Assembly (NCBI GenBank): GCA_003222835.1
Contig: QHXE01000259.1
Location: 1 to 8,021, forward strand
Length of the DNA: 8,021 bases
Direction of reading: 5' to 3'
From: Acidobacteriota bacterium
GTDB taxonomy: Bacteria > Acidobacteriota > Blastocatellia > Pyrinomonadales > Pyrinomonadaceae
Both the position numbers and the translations under genes were made by a program. Below the pieces are notes generated by a model. That model ran no database searches and was not told the DNA's origin. It saw only the letters and a list, made by a program, of their open reading frames with translations. Each line of letters opens with the position of its first letter. Position 1 is the first letter of the stretch. This document shows, piece by piece, positions 6,342 through 8,021 of this stretch.

Positions 6342-7871
6342 CTAAGGTCTTTGCCAAAACAGGCAACGTCCTCTCATGCTTACGCCGCAGGAGCCGCCAC
6401 GGAAGCTCTCGCCTGAGCGCGGTGCACGGCTCGCTACGGCCGGGCGCCGAAACGTGACCACCACAATGACCGCGGATTCGGTAGCTTGTCCGCCCCGCCT
6501 AGCGGGGGCAAATTTCCACTGCTGAGCGGCCCCCACAGTTGGCGCTGTGAGCGACGGAAGGTCGCGCACAACGTGCAGCGACGAGACGCGGCCATCACGG
6601 TCCACTATGGCATTCAGTACCACGCTTCCCTCTCCAATGCTATTGGGAGGATATTCGGGCTCTAGCGTGAAGATCGGCAAAGCCGCGCGATCCTTGGAGT
6701 CCGTTCCCGTCTCTTTATATTCGTGTACCCGCGCGGTCAGTTTTGGCACATACGGCTGCGCAAACTGAAAGACAATGCCGATTCTCGCCTCCACCGCACG
6801 GTCGTCCTGCCGTGCCGGCAGAAATATCCAGGTTTGCACCGCCCCCAACACTTCTTCAAGAAACGGAGACTGCCCCTGCACCACCCTAACATCGGTAAGC
6901 TTTCCGTGAGTATCTACTTTGGCATCGAAGAGGATCTCGCCTCCGAACAGCGCCTGCGGCGGAAAAGGGGCGGCCACCAGCGAGAGCGGAGTCGGGCCGG
7001 AGAATCCTTTCACCTTTTCCTTGGGGCTCTCTACAATCTTGGCAGGCTCCAGCGTGGCGTGCCAGGGAATGCCCTGCTGCTGGAGCAGTGAAATTGCGTA
7101 ATGAATGCTCACCGCCGCTCCCGGCGAAGGGTCCACCTGCTCTGCAGTGGTTACAAAGGGAATCGCCGTGGGGTGCAACCACCGCCCCTCGACGAAGCCA
7201 ACGACTTCTCCCGTCTCGCCTGAGATAATCGGTGCGCCGCTTTGCCCCGGTATCACCCTCTGGCTGTAAAGCAACAGCTCGATTTCCCGCCCCTTTTCTG
7301 ATCGCGTGTACTGATAGCTTAAAACCTCCCCTTCCGAGCGGTCTTCGAGCGGCTCGTCGAAGGTGTAGGCCTCCTCTAAGCTGGACGGACGAAAGGAAAA
7401 CGAGAGCACGCTTTTGCCTGGCGCTGGCTGGTCAGTCGCCAAAGGAAGGAACGCCACGCGATAGCCTCCTTCGAACGGATTCGGTGTTACTTTTAAAACG
7501 GCCACGTCGTGTTCCCAATCCGTTGCCACTACCTCCGCTTTCAGCAAGCGCCGCTGCCCTGAAGGCAACTCCACCAACACGTGCGGTAGTCCGCCATCCC
7601 GAAACGAGTTCAAGAGATGAGCTGCGGTTATGAGATAGCCGTCCTCATTGATGAAGAAGGCGTTCCCGTAAAATAGGTAGTGATAACCCTTTTCGGAAGG
7701 GTTCTGATCCAGAGGATAAACGACAGGACAAATAGCCGCAGTTGCGCCCGCTTCATCCTTCGGCTTTTCTGAAGCTCTTGCAGCAATCGCACAACAGGCG
7801 GCACACAGCCATACGGCAAACCATGTCTTGGCCGCCTTGCGATCACGCACAACGGCGATTTTCGTGGCCAC
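6342..7871 (-). CDS. Periplasmic trypsin-like serine protease with two TonB C-terminal domains
   Basis: The protein has 509 residues. An N-terminal signal peptide (hydrophobic WFAVWLCAACCAIAA, likely cleaved after ARA near residue 33) is followed by an S1/HtrA-like protease domain at about 55-265. Its triad is His85 in LITAAHLL, Asp122 in WEHDVAVLKV and Ser211 in PGQSGAPII, so all three residues are present. Where HtrA proteases carry PDZ domains, this protein has two TonB_C-like domains: about 303-370 (FPPQALFGGEILFDAKVDTH to QTWIFLPAR and VFQF) and about 406-476 (YPPNSIGEGSVVLNAIVDRD to QQWKFAPAR and VVTFRRP). A Gly/Arg/Ser-rich tail of about 33 residues follows. Inferred role: envelope proteolysis or a protease-like scaffold; target unknown. 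The start is GTG 7871, supported by the ribosome site at 7884-7878; no alternative ATG precedes the signal peptide. It converges with the small broken gene, leaving about 80 bases between them. The frame is intact. Confidence 0.85.
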   Translation of the reverse strand: MATKIAVVRDRKAAKTWFAVWLCAACCAIAARASEKPKDEAGATAAICPVVYPLDQNPSEKGYHYLFYGNAFFINEDGYLITAAHLLNSFRDGGLPHVLVELPSGQRRLLKAEVVATDWEHDVAVLKVTPNPFEGGYRVAFLPLATDQPAPGKSVLSFSFRPSSLEEAYTFDEPLEDRSEGEVLSYQYTRSEKGREIELLLYSQRVIPGQSGAPIISGETGEVVGFVEGRWLHPTAIPFVTTAEQVDPSPGAAVSIHYAISLLQQQGIPWHATLEPAKIVESPKEKVKGFSGPTPLSLVAAPFPPQALFGGEILFDAKVDTHGKLTDVRVVQGQSPFLEEVLGAVQTWIFLPARQDDRAVEARIGIVFQFAQPYVPKLTARVHEYKETGTDSKDRAALPIFTLEPEYPPNSIGEGSVVLNAIVDRDGRVSSLHVVRDLPSLTAPTVGAAQQWKFAPARRGGQATESAVIVVVTFRRPAVASRAPRSGESFRGGSCGVSMRGRCLFWQRP

Positions 7872-7877
7872 GGAAAA

Positions 7878-7884
7878 CTCCGCC
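7878..7884 (-). promoter_or_regulatory. Ribosome binding site of the protease gene
   Basis: GGCGGAG on the minus strand, 6 bases before the GTG at 7871-7869. It supports the GTG start, since no in-frame ATG lies nearby. The remaining sequence out to 8021 shows no gene and no promoter I would defend. Confidence 0.55.
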
Positions 7885-8021
7885 AGGGCTTACTCTAATT
7901 GGTTAAAGCCCCCCGTGCAGGGACTAGCCGGGGCAAATCGCTAAGAAAGTGCGGGCTGAATAACTTACGGCGATTCCACACCCATTGTACTTCCGGGAGT
8001 CGGCCCAAGTCATCATCTGGC

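Noticed and set aside
6345..6450. Frameshift at the end of the protease giving the Gly/Arg-rich tail
   Set aside because: The tail is odd, but the other frames show no better TonB_C ending and one meets a TAG at once, so the encoded tail is kept.
7760..7810. Lipoprotein signal in the protease N-terminus (WLCAACC)
   Set aside because: The cysteines are not preceded by a proper lipobox; an ordinary signal peptide cut after ARA fits better.

Overview
The window looks like chromosomal DNA of a soil- or sediment-type bacterium, most likely Acidobacteriota. This is inferred from the gene families, not proven. The pointers are a secreted CehA/McbA-type PHP hydrolase, a carboxypeptidase-regulatory/cytochrome c/beta-propeller protein, a trypsin-like protease fused to two TonB C-terminal domains, and a small protein starting MARGWESK. 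GC content is moderately high. There are no RNA genes, CRISPR arrays or recognisable intact insertion sequences.

Layout: (1) 1-333 is the 3' end of a membrane protein, interrupted by an in-frame TAG at 214-216. (2) 512-2790 on the minus strand is a secreted CehA/McbA-family metallohydrolase. It is split into two frames at about 1370, where a short conserved segment appears to be missing. (3) About 490 bases of divergent intergenic DNA follow. They hold a strong sigma70-like promoter (TTGACA-N17-TACGAT), with two perfect 12-bp direct repeats just upstream and a degenerate third copy in the leader. (4) 3279-5456 on the plus strand is an intact exported monoheme protein of 725 residues. (5) 5578-5835 is the start-less C-terminal remnant of a winged-helix-like protein. 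It is followed by non-coding DNA with short repeats. (6) 6066-6262 is a small gene broken by a frame change and apparent internal deletion. (7) 6342-7871 on the minus strand is an intact periplasmic serine protease/TonB_C fusion.

The functional theme is the cell envelope: all three large products carry signal peptides. The hydrolase and the cytochrome/propeller gene are divergently arranged and may share a regulatory region, but their substrates cannot be read from the sequence. The most striking property of the window is decay. Four of six loci are interrupted, and two of them (hydrolase and small gene) show the same kind of lesion, a missing stretch of an estimated 50 bases or so with the same net frame change. 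This is either real local gene erosion or an assembly artefact, and reads across the junctions would tell which.
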